NCBI GenBank assembly: GCA_037954235.1
Contig: JBBMOA010000013.1
Location: forward strand, 12,298,501 to 12,362,500
DNA: 64,000 nt
Source of the DNA: Aulostomus chinensis
Lineage: Eukaryota > Chordata > Actinopteri > Syngnathiformes > Aulostomidae
Direction of reading: 5' to 3'
Part shown: positions 26,392 to 37,629 of the stretch, piece after piece
How positions within the stretch are numbered: position 1 is the stretch's first letter
How the letters are laid out: the number at the start of each line of letters is the position of its first letter
Notes under the pieces: generated by a model
Told to the model about the DNA's origin: nothing
The model's database searches: none
The model's input: only the letters and a program-made list of their open reading frames with translations
Translations under genes and position numbers: made by a program

Positions 26392-26550
26392 ACGCATGGG
26401 TGACTGAGAAGCTGTTGGACGACTCGAGGTTGTCCACGTTGTAGTTGAGGTGGAAAGGCTTCTCAGTGGTGTTTTGGTTGGTGTTGTAGAGTTGGACAGC
26501 GAACCTGAACGCGCTGTGCTCCTGCACCGTGGAACGCATGAACAGTCCCC
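26392..26550 (-). CDS. gria3: gria3 exon 2: start of the amino-terminal domain
   Basis: A 159-nt internal exon encoding the beginning of the extracellular amino-terminal domain, which controls subunit assembly and synaptic partner binding. The translation contains GGLFMRSTVQEHSAFRFA and then VQLYNTNQNTTEKPFHL, with an N-glycosylation sequon (N-T-T), and NLESSNSFSVTHA. The acceptor is CTCTCCAG and the donor is GCGT|GTAAGT. Both junctions carry one base over, so the exon joins exons 1 and 3 in frame; the split Ala-Phe-Cys codons are rebuilt correctly. Length and phase agree with the GRIA family. NTNQNTTEKPFHLNY matches my recollection of GluA3 better than that of GluA1, GluA2 or GluA4. The open frame continues past both splice sites, but that is intron. 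Confidence 0.95.
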
Positions 26551-26985
26551 CTGGAGAGATGGACACCAGGATCAGTTTTTTTTTTGGGACCACAGTTCAC
26601 CATTAATCAACAAGAGCTCTGGGTGATACACAAGAACAAGGCTGGCTGGTTGTTACTTGAGAGAATAAACATCAGTGACCGGTGCGCCTGTCTGTAACTC
26701 TTCGGATCGAGCGGGAGAACTAACCGTCTTCTTTATTGAACACTTTCCTTCAATCCAGGCTGCGATTTCAGCGCTACATTAAGGGCATCACCACCAGCTG
26801 CACCCTACGTCAAGATAGTTTACCAGAATCATCCGCTATAAGCTGGCAGCATGTATAAAACATCAAGTTGGTCTATAATGTTGCGCAGAGCTCCGCGCTC
26901 TGTACACGTCTCCCCTCACCGGTACAGCTGATCTCGCACATAACAGCTAAACCACTAAATTTGCTGATGATTTGAAAACACTTAC
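26551..26985 (-). other. gria3: gria3 intron 1 (435 bp)
   Basis: A compact intron. The donor GTAAGT is near-consensus. The acceptor reads CTCTCCAG with a short pyrimidine tract, a possible branch point CTGAT about 20 bases upstream of it, and an A-run (26576-26585 read in reverse) further upstream. No repeat is recognised inside. Confidence 0.9.
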
Positions 26986-27064
26986 CGATATTAATCTGAT
27001 TAGGAAATCCTGCGGAGGATCGGTCAGAGAGCCACAGCAGAAACAAAACCAAGCGTTGTGCCAT
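26986..27064 (-). CDS. gria3: gria3 exon 1 (coding part): start codon, signal peptide, mature N-terminus
   Basis: First coding exon of an AMPA-type ionotropic glutamate receptor subunit, GluA3, a postsynaptic cation channel gated by glutamate. It encodes 26 residues plus one base: MAQR, a hydrophobic core LVLFLLWL, then a short polar stretch and AGFPNQINI. This is a signal peptide followed by the GFPN-x-I-x-IGG start typical of mature GluA subunits. The ATG at 27064 is chosen over the in-frame TTG at 27073 because it is a true ATG with A at -3 and G at +4. The donor is G|GTAAGTG, intron starting at 26985. Splicing to exon 2 restores I-G-G-L-F-M, the family sequence. The signal peptide looks about ten residues shorter than I recall for mammalian GluA3. 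Which teleost duplicate (gria3a or gria3b) this is cannot be decided here. Confidence 0.93.
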
Positions 27065-27082
27065 TTTCTCCAACCTATCCGT

Positions 27083-27118
27083 TCAACTCCTTGAAAGGCT
27101 GCGTGTGATCAGATTCAT
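27083..27118 (-). other. possible upstream ORF in gria3 leader
   Basis: An ATG at 27118 opens an 11-codon ORF (MNLITRSLSRS, then TGA) ending 18 bases before the gria3 start codon and in the same frame. It matters only if transcription starts further upstream. Peptides this short often act through the act of translation; no homology is claimed. Confidence 0.35.
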
Positions 27119-27236
27119 ATGTTCGGGGTGGAAGCCGCTCACGGTGCAAATCCAGTGGACGGATGATGGTCGCTCACAGTGCGCCAATAAGGTTCATTGA
27201 GGTGCAGCCCAGCTGCAGAGCATTTTTTGCAACTGA

Positions 27237-27290
27237 GAGAGCGAGAGAGAGAGAGAGAGAGAGGTGGGAGTGGGGGGGGGGGGGGGGGGG
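27237..27290. repeat. (GA)n tract followed by a 19-G homopolymer
   Basis: About 12 GA units, a short GGTGGGAGTG linker, then 19 consecutive G. The purine-only strand is the template strand of gria3. Such tracts can form triplex or G-quadruplex structures and are unstable in length. Confidence 0.9.
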
Positions 27291-27961
27291 CGCTGATCTG
27301 AACTCCGATTGGAGCCGCCGCGGCGGGCCAGCGTGGATCAAACTTGATCTGACGTTAAATTAAAAAGCCTCCACTGGCCACATTAGGACAAGTCAGAATA
27401 AGCGCTGCTCCTGTCAATATGAGCCAAGTGCTGAAGGAATCAATGGAAACACCGCAATCTCAGGTGGCCAATGACTCGGTCTGGAGCTGGACGCTCCAGC
27501 TGCTGCAGCACTCCAGGGCTCGCCTCAAAAGTTCACCTGAAGCTTTTTTTCCACTATGCAGTCTTACAAATCTCATTAGCCAGTGTGGTAGGAAAACAAC
27601 AACACAATTTTAAGATCAAAATACCAATTAAAAGAAAAGTTATCCTCTATATTTTAGTTTAAACCAGCAAACATGTTTCCTGACAAGCATGTATGTCCAT
27701 CTGCATCAGTGAGGACACATATTGGTAGAATTCATTCACTTGCCTCTTACCCTAGAACACTAAGGAGTAAACGCACCCCCCCTCCCCAACCTGAAACTAA
27801 ATTCTAACCTTAAAACTAAATTAAATCTTAACCCCCAAACTGACTGTTGAAGGTAACTGAAGGTGATGGCTGCTCAAAATGTCCTCACCTTCCCAAAATG
27901 TCCTCGCAAAGATTGTTTTAAATCTCAAATCTGCCCTCACAAAGGTGGCAGCGTAGGTACA

Positions 27962-27964
<3 letters not shown>

Positions 27965-28008
<44 letters not shown>
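27965..28008. repeat. (AC)22 microsatellite
   Basis: Perfect run about 0.9 kb upstream of gria3. It is preceded by CAAAATGTCCTCACC- and CCCTCACAAAGGTGGCAG-type sequence that looks like a dispersed microsatellite-carrying repeat. Confidence 0.95.
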
Positions 28009-28012
<4 letters not shown>

Positions 28013-28158
28013 TCAGTTGTCTTACCAATCCTTAACTAATGACTTGAAAATAAACCTTTTACCAACTGAGGACACAGATTTTGAACCCTAGTCCATATGC
28101 TGTTCCGAGTTTACTGATCTTCAGTCTTGTTTGTGTCCCTGAAGGTGGCTTAAGTCAC

Positions 28159-28160
<2 letters not shown>

Positions 28161-28225
<65 letters not shown>
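28161..28225. repeat. (CA)32 microsatellite
   Basis: A second perfect CA run only 152 bp after the previous one. Confidence 0.96.
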
Positions 28226-28230
<5 letters not shown>

Positions 28231-30573
28231 AGAAACTGGTGCCAGAACTGTCTATGGTCCTGAATCATGAACAGCCTAATAAACAGTGTTTCTTCTATCT
28301 TCCCCCCAAAAACCGCCCCGTTATACAATCTAAAAACACATTTATCTCTCTTTTATGTTTGCTGATAATAAACTGACACCTCTCTTTAAAAATCTGCATC
28401 TCTTTTTATTTACTTCCTGCCTCTAATGAAACAGCATTCCTGTGATTCTGCTGGAGCGAGAACAATTAAGGGATTACTGGCCCATTTATCACCCTCAGCA
28501 ATGTGCTTTGAAAATTGAGTTTTAATTGCATTGCAAATAGCTGGAGCTTCAGCTATTGATACTGCAACGCAAAGAGTTTCCTTCAACGCAGGACAGACCG
28601 TGCACGTCCTTGTTCAGCACAAAACAGTAACACCGATCTTAAAGCCTTGAATTGAAAGACGTAAGTAAGTTTCATGACGATTCGATCTTAAATTTCCCAT
28701 CATAACACGCTTGGAGTTGCTGTTCATCGTTTGTATCAATCAGCAGCTGATGTGGCGACCCAGTCCAAACACGGTCAAAGTTGACGCCTATTCCCACAGC
28801 TCCCTGGCTCCCAGGGGATGAATCTTGGATGACATCACATTGATTCTCCGGTCTCCGTAGATTCCGCGTCACGGTCGTAGGACTTCTGCTCTGTGACCTC
28901 AATGGCTGAAGTCATAATGACCAAAATGTCAAACCGCGACCCGCTGTTTCACACATACCTGCATTTGACATGTTGATACATTATAAACAGGTCATGTGGA
29001 GCAGGAAGTAAGAGGCCACCTGTGATTTTGCTCAAATCTTGTGCTAAACAATTAAATGAAAGAAATTGTTCAACATCGACAATAAAAGCAAATTAATTGG
29101 TCATTCACAGTTCATGCTGCCTCTCTGTGTGATCTGGCTAATGATGCAACATTCAAACATAAAGAAAACCAGGAGGAGGGGCTGAGTAGTTAAGATAAGC
29201 CATAACTGATGTTAAAATTGCATTAATAGCAATTAAAACATTCCGGCCATGCTGCATTATCCCCTCAGCAAAAGCTCCGCAAAATTCAATTTAATCGCGA
29301 GTGTAAAATATTCCCTGATATGATCTCTGTGAAAACAAATAATTATATATGCCTTTTGTATTTGAAAACACTCACAGGAGTGTTAGTCTAGCAGGCGGAA
29401 TGAAAAGAGTGAAAAATAGATGAAAAGATGTTGCTTTTTATCTCATGATGATGATGATTCACAGGCTATAGCTCTAAGCAGTGCAAGCCTCACCAGGAAG
29501 AATAATTCATTTGTTCTCCGCCTGCTTCTCCTAATACATGATGAAATCTCCATCTTTATCTTAGAGGATACGTGAACAAATGGGTGATAAATTAGAACAT
29601 TTATTTAAAAGTGACTGTGTCTGTCTTCCCCGGAATCTACAGGCCGGGGGTGTAATTAGTTTTACGTTTCATGCTCTCTTGATCAGAATATTTGGTCATC
29701 TTGACATGACAAGCTTGTGATTTATTGTGATCACAAAATAATCTAGTGTGAAATGTGTGTAATCTTAATTGGCAGGTGTTACTACATTCATTTTTGCTGC
29801 AGATTGGCCTGTATCGTGTGTTTAGACCACAGCCTGGATTTTTATTTTCTTTAGATGGTCAGTTTGTGTTTGAGAAGTTCACTTATTTCATAATGATAAA
29901 CCTAAACATATTTTTATAAGAACCCTTTGATTTTATCTCAGCGGAATGAAAAAAAAACCTAAAACCTCACATCCTCACTTGGACCTCTATCATGCTCCTA
30001 TTCAACATTAATCTGAATCCATGTCACAAAAAATTCATGACTCAAGTGATTTCAACCAATAATATCGCTAACACTCACAATCTTTGAGTTGGAACAGCAG
30101 AGCTAACTTTCAGTTAGCTAGCTGGCTAGCTTGGAGCAGCAGCTTGCGATATCATGCAGGCTGTTTTCCAACGATTCATAGCTCTTCAAAATGTAATGCA
30201 CCGTAACTGTTTATAACCTAACCAAACTGTAATTCTGAGCCAAGAGTGAGACAGAACAAGACACTGCAGTGATGACTCAACATCATGCATGCTGCTGCCA
30301 GCTAGGTACTGCAGCTCTAGCTAACGAATAAATGTTAACTTTCCTTGCTAAAACCTGAAGATTGTGATTGTACGGTATGGGCTGAAAACATTTGGTGATA
30401 CTTCAATGGTAACTTTAAGTTTTACTTCTCAAATACTCACAAATAGTTGTTTTGAGCTTCTTTTTACAAACTGCAGCTTTTCTATGTTTCTTCAAAAAGA
30501 GCAGGTCACAAATATCTTGAAGCTGACCCATGGTCAGTAACTGCGAACAACAGCAAAACTTTCCCAAATTTTC
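28226..30573. other. 5' flank, nothing firmly recognised
   Basis: AT-rich, repeat-poor DNA. About 29.0-29.7 kb has TAATTA/ATTAAT-rich words and a 12-bp palindrome TTGTGATCACAA (29725-29736), which may be chance. Confidence 0.55.
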
Positions 30574-30643
30574 CATTTACAAACTCTCAAGCACACTGGC
30601 CTAGATGAATTATAATGGAATATTTCTTGAGAGTTTGTAAATG
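30574..30643. repeat. perfect 18-bp inverted repeat with 34-nt loop
   Basis: CATTTACAAACTCTCAAG (30574-30591) and its exact reverse complement at 30626-30643. It can form a stem-loop in RNA or a cruciform in DNA. No flanking target duplication is evident. Confidence 0.92.
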
Positions 30644-31590
30644 AACATTTATGGGCAGGTATGCTTTTTTATTTTTTATTTTGTTTTTGCGTTGCTGTTG
30701 TTAGTCACCATTAGATTCAAGTTAAATACACATTGCTGGCTCTGTCTGCGTTCTGGGGTCAAGAGTAAGTGATGGAAGAGGAGAAAACAGGTCTCAAGAC
30801 ACTTATTTGTGAGTTGTTAAAGGCAAAATACACCTTTAGGGGGAAGTATGGCTTCGTTGATGCATTGAGTTTATGCTGCACTGTCTCCCAATTCCTGTAT
30901 AGCTTCATCAGAATGAGCCAAGAGAGGACAAAACTCAATTCTGTGTAACTAAAATTAAATACTGTAACTGCCACTTTAACAGCAGGATAAAACACCAGCA
31001 TAACAGATAGCACTGATATATAAACAATAAAATCTCCACAGCTGCAGCCGCAATATGTTACTGTGTTGTCACTGACACAATGAACAGGATGTAGCCCAAC
31101 ACAGACAGCAGCTCCACTGGTTTTATCTATTTTACCACTATATTTTACTGTTAGAGCTTCCACTTTATTTGCAAATCAGTTGTCAGGCTCATTCACTTCC
31201 ACAGACACTGTTCCGTTTCCCTCAAAAATATGATGATAACGGTCCCACTGACCAGAATTTAAGCCCCAGATTATGAGCTAGTTGTTTTTCAGTGAACGGT
31301 TTGTGCAACTGCATGGAGCATACGGTGGTCTCCATCTCACTGTCAGTCTCCACGACTCACCAACTTTTCATTGTTCAACCAATTTCCCGGCAACATGATG
31401 TCATCCCATCTGTGTGGCCTGTTTCCCTCAGAAATATGCTGTAATATGGAGGCTAAATAAACACGTAAAAGCAGTTATGTCAGTCCTAAGGGCATTGCTG
31501 TTTCTCGACTAATTGAGACATATTTTAGACATTTTCAGCCATTTTTTTGTCAAGAAATGCGAAGATTTTCGGAACCCTATGATTTCAAGT
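30644..31590. other. 5' flank, nothing recognised
   Basis: No element seen. The 134-codon minus-strand frame at 30759-31163 is hydrophobic but has no recognisable domain or splice context. Confidence 0.55.
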
Positions 31591-31668
31591 AAAGGCAAAG
31601 GCAAATTTATTTGTATAGCAGCATTCATACACAGGGCAATTCATAGTGCTTTGCAGAGGAAAAGAGAG
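31591..31668 (-). mobile_element. LINE 3' UTR fragment
   Basis: Contains AGGCAAATTTATTTGTATAG followed by GGGCAATTCATAGTGCTTTG, the reverse complement of the widespread fish LINE end (AAAGCACT...AATTGCC...TATACAAATAAA). No coding part remains. Confidence 0.6.
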
Positions 31669-31919
31669 AATTGAAAGTAATGTCTCCTTCCTACCAGGAA
31701 AGGTTCTGCTGTTAATGTGGATATTTAAAAAAAGCAGATGATGAGGAGAAATGTAAGTGTGAAAAAAATACTATAGAAATACCGCATGAAATAAACACAC
31801 AATTGAGTAAATCATCTGCCACAGATTAGAAACCACTGATGTGTTTTTGTTTTGTTTGTTTTTTTTGTATTCTATCACTTGAACATAAATTTGGCATGAT
31901 TTTGCAGAGGAAATATACT

Positions 31920-32291
31920 CACCCACCACTGCAGCAGCGCAGGTTTAATCCCTGGCTGTAGCACTTCCAGATCCATAAAACCCATTTGGCTGCGTTCCTC
32001 GTCGCAGCACTGGTGACTCCCACTGGTTGGTCGAAGCATCTGTGTGGATAGGGAGGTGAGGCCTGTAGGAGATCCTTTGAACCTCTGCGTGAACTACACC
32101 CTCCCGGTGGAGCCGCCCCACTGTCTGATGGGGAAGGAACAGCTGATAACTTCATTCGTGTTGGAAGAAGCAGATGAAAGACTCCAACTGACAAACGGTT
32201 GGAGTTTGAGCGGCAGGGTCTGAAGGATTGGCCTTCACAACTGGGATCAATAAATAAATAGCGTCTGATTTAAAAAAAAAAAAAAAAAAAG
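31920..32291 (+). mobile_element. poly(A)-ended retroposon-like unit of unrecognised family
   Basis: A roughly 370-bp GC-richer block beginning near CCACTGCAGCAGCGCAGG, with a B-box-like GGTTTAATCCC close to its start. It ends in GGGATCAATAAATAAATAGC, then GTCTGATTT and an uninterrupted A-run of about 19 (32272-32290). AGCGTCTG recalls the AAGCGTCTGCTAAA tail common in fish SINEs. It breaks sharply from the AT-rich flanks. The 91-codon minus-strand frame across it resembles no protein I know. Confidence 0.4.
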
Positions 32292-33831
32292 CGTCAGAAA
32301 AAGTTCTCGTTATCGCCTTAAAATAATATCACACGAAGTTAAACCTTAAAAATGGACAGAGAACTTCTCATCCCCTGATTATGACAAGAAAGTAGTTAAT
32401 CAAATATGAAATAATTTAATTCAATTCATAAATTAATCCAACAGGATTTTTTTTTTAATTATTTGTGGATCCAGCAACTGTTTTGGAGAGGTTTTCAAAT
32501 CTGCTGCAGATTTCTGGATCGCTCAAATCCAATAGGTTGCGATGCATTTAGGTCATACGGTCTGTTTTCTATCAACAATGACGACCCCAGTCTAATTCTA
32601 TGCCAAACGAATGAAAGTGGAAATTGATTTTAATGACGAAAGTTTGTGTCTGTAACATCTCGGATCAGGACTCGTCTTTTTGTTTCACTTTGTTCGATTT
32701 ACCCTTTCAAACGCTCCTTTTCTTACCATTTAGCGCACTTGCTCACACGAATCCTTCCCTCCTGTAGACTAAATTCAGTAATCATAGAAATGGGTTCCTG
32801 TGGTGAAAGACACGTAATGAGCGGGGGTGAGTTATTACTGTAGAAAGGATGCAGTTAAACAAGCATTATGCAGCTTAAACTCAGTGATATTTAGAGTGCT
32901 ATTCTAAGAGTCCATCAGTCTTGGCCAGATGTTGGAGGCTGATAAGAGACTCGACTCTCAAGGAGCTCTTCTTTATTCTGTCGGTGCCTCTTTCCATGAA
33001 AGGGACAGTAGGAAGGCAATGGCCTGCGGAGATAGAGAAGCACTTGCCATTGTGGTAGTCTTACAAAGATGTAAAGAAACAACAAATCTAGTTGAATAAA
33101 ACATTCTGCTCAAACACAGTACAGTGTGGAAATCACATTTGGTTAACAAAGTGGAAAAAAAAAAATCTTCAGTGGGATAAAACGTGCTGCATGTCAAGTA
33201 GCAGAAGGCTTTGATGGGAAAACGTTCAGGAGGAATGGTTGTGAACTCCCCATGAGGAAAATGAAAAACACGTCATGTGGCATAAGATAAATGACACAGT
33301 TGAAGGAATGAGAGAAAAAGTGCCCACCCCAATTCGACTATTTGAATACCATTGCGAGTTGCGTCACAAACCCATGGTGTGCTCCGGCCTGACTTCGGCA
33401 GCGGCTGTGTTATCAGCTGCACAGGCTGACACACTTCACTCTCTCGCCCTGGGCTTTCCACAGTCAGAATCATGCGACCACAGCAGTCAGTGCAGCGTGG
33501 CAGGATGACATCTTCACCACATGAGGCTGGAGCTACATGGAGCAGGATATCTGCTCGCAGAAGGGTACCCTAACACAGATATATCTTTTTTATTATTATT
33601 ATTTTGCACAAATACACAGCAAATAAATAGCAGGGCTTTTCTGGTTTATCATGACTGGGCGGTCAGCGGGTTCTGTGTGGTTTAGTGCTGAGATGATCAG
33701 TTGATTACAGAATTAGTGGCTCAATACGACCGTTATCAGCAGTAATCTGATAATTCCTTAATCGCTGAAGTGACTTAACAAAAACAAAAATGTCCAAAAA
33801 TGTAGTGGTGCTGTTTATTATCCAGTTATCC

Positions 33832-33876
33832 TCCATCCATCGTCATCCACTTACCCTGTTTAGGGTCCCGGTGCTA
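33832..33876 (-). mobile_element. short fragment of the LINE/SINE 3' tail
   Basis: CCATCCATCGTCATCCACTT followed by ACCCTGTTTAGGGTC is the reverse complement of the tail end seen in the family A and B SINEs (GACCCTaa...AAGCgg...ATGGATGG). Only the tail is present. Confidence 0.5.
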
Positions 33877-34715
33877 TTTGTTATCATGCTATAATAAATG
33901 TATTTGAAATGGATTAGTGGGTGGGACAAAAGAGGCAATATAAGATAAGGAAGTCTGAGTAACTGCAATTGCTTTTATATTTACTGTTTGTCACTGTATT
34001 GGTGAAATATGGAATACATTTTTGAAATAATCAATTGAGAAATCAACGATTAATCTCCGTTTCAGCCAAAAAATGTGCTCGCTATTGTGGATCAGTAGCA
34101 ATTTTCTGTAAACTTTTTTTAAGGCACGCACTCCAATCAACCTCCTGCCGTGTGCTCCTCTATGCTACCGTCACAAAATGTCAGTTCTCATAAGATGTTA
34201 AAGTTTGCAACAAAGAATAAGAAAAATCAAGTGCCTGGTATATAAAGACACGACTGTTGTTAACGGTTTTATTTTTTTAAACCTCATAAGTGTCTCATAC
34301 TAATCAAAAAAAACAGACAGGATCAGTTCAGGCACGAGTGGCTTCTGACTGATGTGGATTCATGGGCACGGTTGGTGTTCACCCAGTACCGGCACAACCA
34401 GAGGCTCGGCTAGCAATGCTAATGTTGACGCTAGCTCTGTCAGATAGTACCTGCAGTCTCATCAACCACTGAGAGTTTCTGCCGCTCCCATGGGTGAAGG
34501 CCAGGTTTTGGATCCAGAAGGAACTGGGTATATTATCCCCAGAGGGTCCACCTGCAGCCCTGGTCTGCCTCTGGTTAGCTAGGACTTTCTTCTGACAGTG
34601 GTTAAGGGATGTGGGCTGATCCAGGAGCAGGTCTGCACATGTTGGGATAAACAAAAAAACAGCCTGAAAAAGAAAGCCTGTTCAAAAAAATTGGAGGGTT
34701 CCTCTTAGCTCTTGT

Positions 34716-34828
34716 TGCACCCCTCCACCAAGTTTCATGAAGACTGGCCTTTTCATGTTTTGCATAATCCTACAGACAAAAAGCACAACCAGCGACGCAG
34801 GTGAAAACCTCCTTGGCAGAGGTAATAA
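34716..34828 (+). mobile_element. dispersed retroelement tail-like fragment
   Basis: Contains ACCAAGTTTCATGAAGACTG, TTTTGCATAATCCTACAGAC and AACCTCCTTGGCAGAGGTAA in an order I recognise from a common teleost dispersed repeat that ends in (TAA)n. The family name is uncertain and the copy is diverged. Confidence 0.45.
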
Positions 34829-35856
34829 GACTCGATATTGGCAGACGCCCAGTATTAGAGCACTCGGATGGTGATCGGGGTCAGAAAAACTTGTAGGGCA
34901 GCGTTACATTTCTGTACACCACAGAGGTTTGTCAGGGAGGACTGGAGGCGGCTGTATAAAGTGCAGCACTCACGCCGCATACAATGAGGTTTGCTCGTAA
35001 TTTTGCACCACTAAAAGATTTCATGGGAAGAGAACAGATACAGTCCAATGTTAAAAGGAGACGAGGTAAATGTGCACCTTTTTCTGTCTTGAAACCAAAA
35101 AGCACATTTCTTAAATACTGCAATGATGAACAATACAGTGGTATCGGCATGTCCTCAGAACTGGCAGGTATTGATCCTTTTTTAATATGACACAATGGGT
35201 ATTGGTTGATGAGAAAACTTGGCAGATGAAGTTGCTTTATTACAGATAGATTGGTAAGTATCGGCTATCAGCCAAATCAGGCGTAAAATACAGTATCAGC
35301 ATATCAATCCAATACTGTGTATCTCTTTATTATAGTTTTGCATTTTGCACTCGACGGAGAGAAAGGTTGTAATTCATAAAACTTTTTCAAAATTGTCTGT
35401 TCATGTGATTTACATGCTTTTAGGGTTAAAATACACTTTTTTTCCAGTTAAATAGCTTCAATAGCTTGTAATTAAATCTGCTCAGTGTTTCAAGTTTTTT
35501 TTTTTTGCAAAGAAATGTTAAATCATGGATTTGATAATTCAATATTTATTTGATGTCATGGCTGGTCGCCTGACTATTTCTCAAATTCCTACTAAGTAAA
35601 TACTGTCCAGCAAAAGCTTTAGCTAGAAGAACCTGCCCACGTCACTACCATTGTCTGAATTTCAGATAGCTTCATTTCTTCAGCCTAATATCCTCTGCAA
35701 GGTAAAGACGTTCAGAAAAACAGCCCATTATGGCTCTGACTCATTTAGGTTTCAGCGATCGGTCATTTCAGACCTCTAAAACACAGGAAAAAAGGTTGAA
35801 TGGTGGCAAGAAAGAAGAAATGGAATGTGGCCAAGAAATTGCTCAATACATTCCCC

Positions 35857-35927
35857 CAGCAGCAGCAGCAGCAGTGAGAGCAGGAGCAGGAGCAGGAGCA
35901 GCGGCGGTGGCGGCGGCGGTGACGGCA
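35857..35927. repeat. imperfect triplet repeat: (CAG)6, (CAGGAG)n, (GGC/GGT)n
   Basis: Six CAG triplets, a CAGGAG hexamer run, then CGGCGGTGGCGGCGGCGG. All units are triplets, so long Ser/Arg or Gly or Ala runs appear in every forward frame. There is no sign that it is coding. Confidence 0.85.
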
Positions 35928-37629
35928 GTAACAGTGGTCTGTTCTCTTCCCTTCCCCCATGGCCTTGTTGCCAGATCCCTGTAATAGGAGATGGGTGTTG
36001 CTCACTGCCTGCGTGCTTAATTGGGAGGAAAACAAACTGGTTGCTACAGATAATGGAAAAGGTGAGATGAAATACCATTAATGGCAAGTGATCCTTTTAA
36101 ATAATCGCCGGTGTTCACTGTGCCACATCACCAACACTGTTGCCATGATTGATGTTGCACCTATTATGGGTGTTAAGATAAAGCTGCTAATGCAACAAGA
36201 GATCAATCTAACATATTATAATATATACCGGTAACAAGTTGGGGTGACTTATCTACATATTTAAGGCAGACATGATTAGCAAATGTACTGTACATGTTCC
36301 GGTGATCGCCACAGACATATGAAGTACTGAAAATATAAACATTTGTCTTCCAGGGAAATGTAGAACATGATATTAGCCTAATGGTGTTTCCGTATTCTTT
36401 GATTTCCAGCAGGAAGCAACATTCAAGGTCACTGGAGCAACATACTAAGCCAAGAGCACGTGATAAATGATAAACATACCACCTTAATAATGCACTCCAC
36501 ATCCCAGCAGTCATAATGAAACATTCAGTAGCTGGGAAGATGAATATTGCATGTCATTAATGGATCAAAGATTCAGGAGGTCAGGAGCTTTTAGTTCTGC
36601 TGTCTGTCTGTCGTGCACTGTGTGTCTGTGAGGGAAGCTCCTGCTGTTTGTTAGTCCCTCACAGGCTGAAATGCTTCACTTCTCCCATTGTTAGTCAGCT
36701 CTACTGTACCTACAATTAAATTTCAAAAGTCAGAGGAGCTTAACTAATTACTGGCAGCAAATGCCCCCCTCCTTCCCTGTCGCTCTCCTTCCAATGCAAA
36801 TAGCACAGTAATGTGCTGTAGGAGCGCAAGAAGCCATAGCGCTGGCTTGGTGAATCTGGCACTGTCAATCAATATAAAATTGGATTTGCAACATAATGTT
36901 ATGTCAGCTCTTTCTGTGCATTCATTTGACAGATAAAATTGTAATCAAGCTAATGCAGTGCTCTCAACAGAATAGTTTAGCAGTGCAAGTTGAAATAAAG
37001 CCACTTCCCCCTCTTTGCTCGACTGAGTCTGGGTCTCGACTGCTTCTCATGAATGATACTGACGTGTTCTTGACAAGGCCGAGCCCCCGGCAGCATGTCT
37101 ACACGAGGATGAGAGCGACGCTCGTTTCAAATCCTTCTCGAAACATCACCTTGGAATATGAAATTTAATGTAAATTCTCTCCATTTTGATACATATTTGC
37201 ATATTCACATGTATGGTGCTGTCAGTTACAGTGGCGGGTGGCAGTGGGGAGCTCAGAGAGGACTCAGTGTTTGTTCAGTTCAACAGGAAACTACTGCTAT
37301 AATTATATTAGGACATCTCCAAGGCCACCAGCCCTCTACAAACACTACCTGCAGAATACCAGGCTTTTAAAAGCATCTCTGCATGCTTGTGTGAGCTGCA
37401 GTCATCTCAGGGGACTCTGATAGCGTGAAAGGAAAAAAAGCATATAAAAATAAATTCCATATTGCACATCAGTTTCTGTATTTGTGAACAGCTAGCAAAT
37501 GTTATGCACCGACAATCCTGAATTGTCTTTATTTTTATATCATTGAACGACCCCTATGATCTCACCATTGACAGGTAAATCTCCCTGCATCTCATTGTAT
37601 ATGGAGTCTTAAGCTAGCCAAGCCGCCAT

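Larger units (their letters stand above)
27065..27420 (-). promoter_or_regulatory. gria3: presumed gria3 5' leader and proximal promoter
   Basis: Sequence directly upstream of the gria3 start codon. It is more GC-rich than its surroundings, with a CpG-containing block near 27313-27330. Visible elements are CCAAT-type sequences on either strand at 27184-27188 and 27308-27312, a (GA)n tract at about 27237-27262, and a run of 19 G at 27272-27290 (C on the gene's sense strand). At least two minus-strand upstream ATGs open very short ORFs (27118-27083, 27197-27174). No TATA box is convincing. The transcription start site cannot be placed from sequence, so the split between leader and promoter is unknown. 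Confidence 0.55.
32292..35856. other. 5' flank with two small retroelement fragments
   Basis: Apart from the tail fragments at 33832 and 34716, nothing is recognised. No gene. Confidence 0.55.

Noticed and set aside
30759..31163. 134-codon minus-strand ORF with hydrophobic segments
   Set aside because: No family resemblance, no supporting splice sites, AT-rich chance frame.
35825..36070. Ser/Arg/Gly-rich 81-codon ORF
   Set aside because: Generated by the triplet repeat, which is open in several frames and on both strands.
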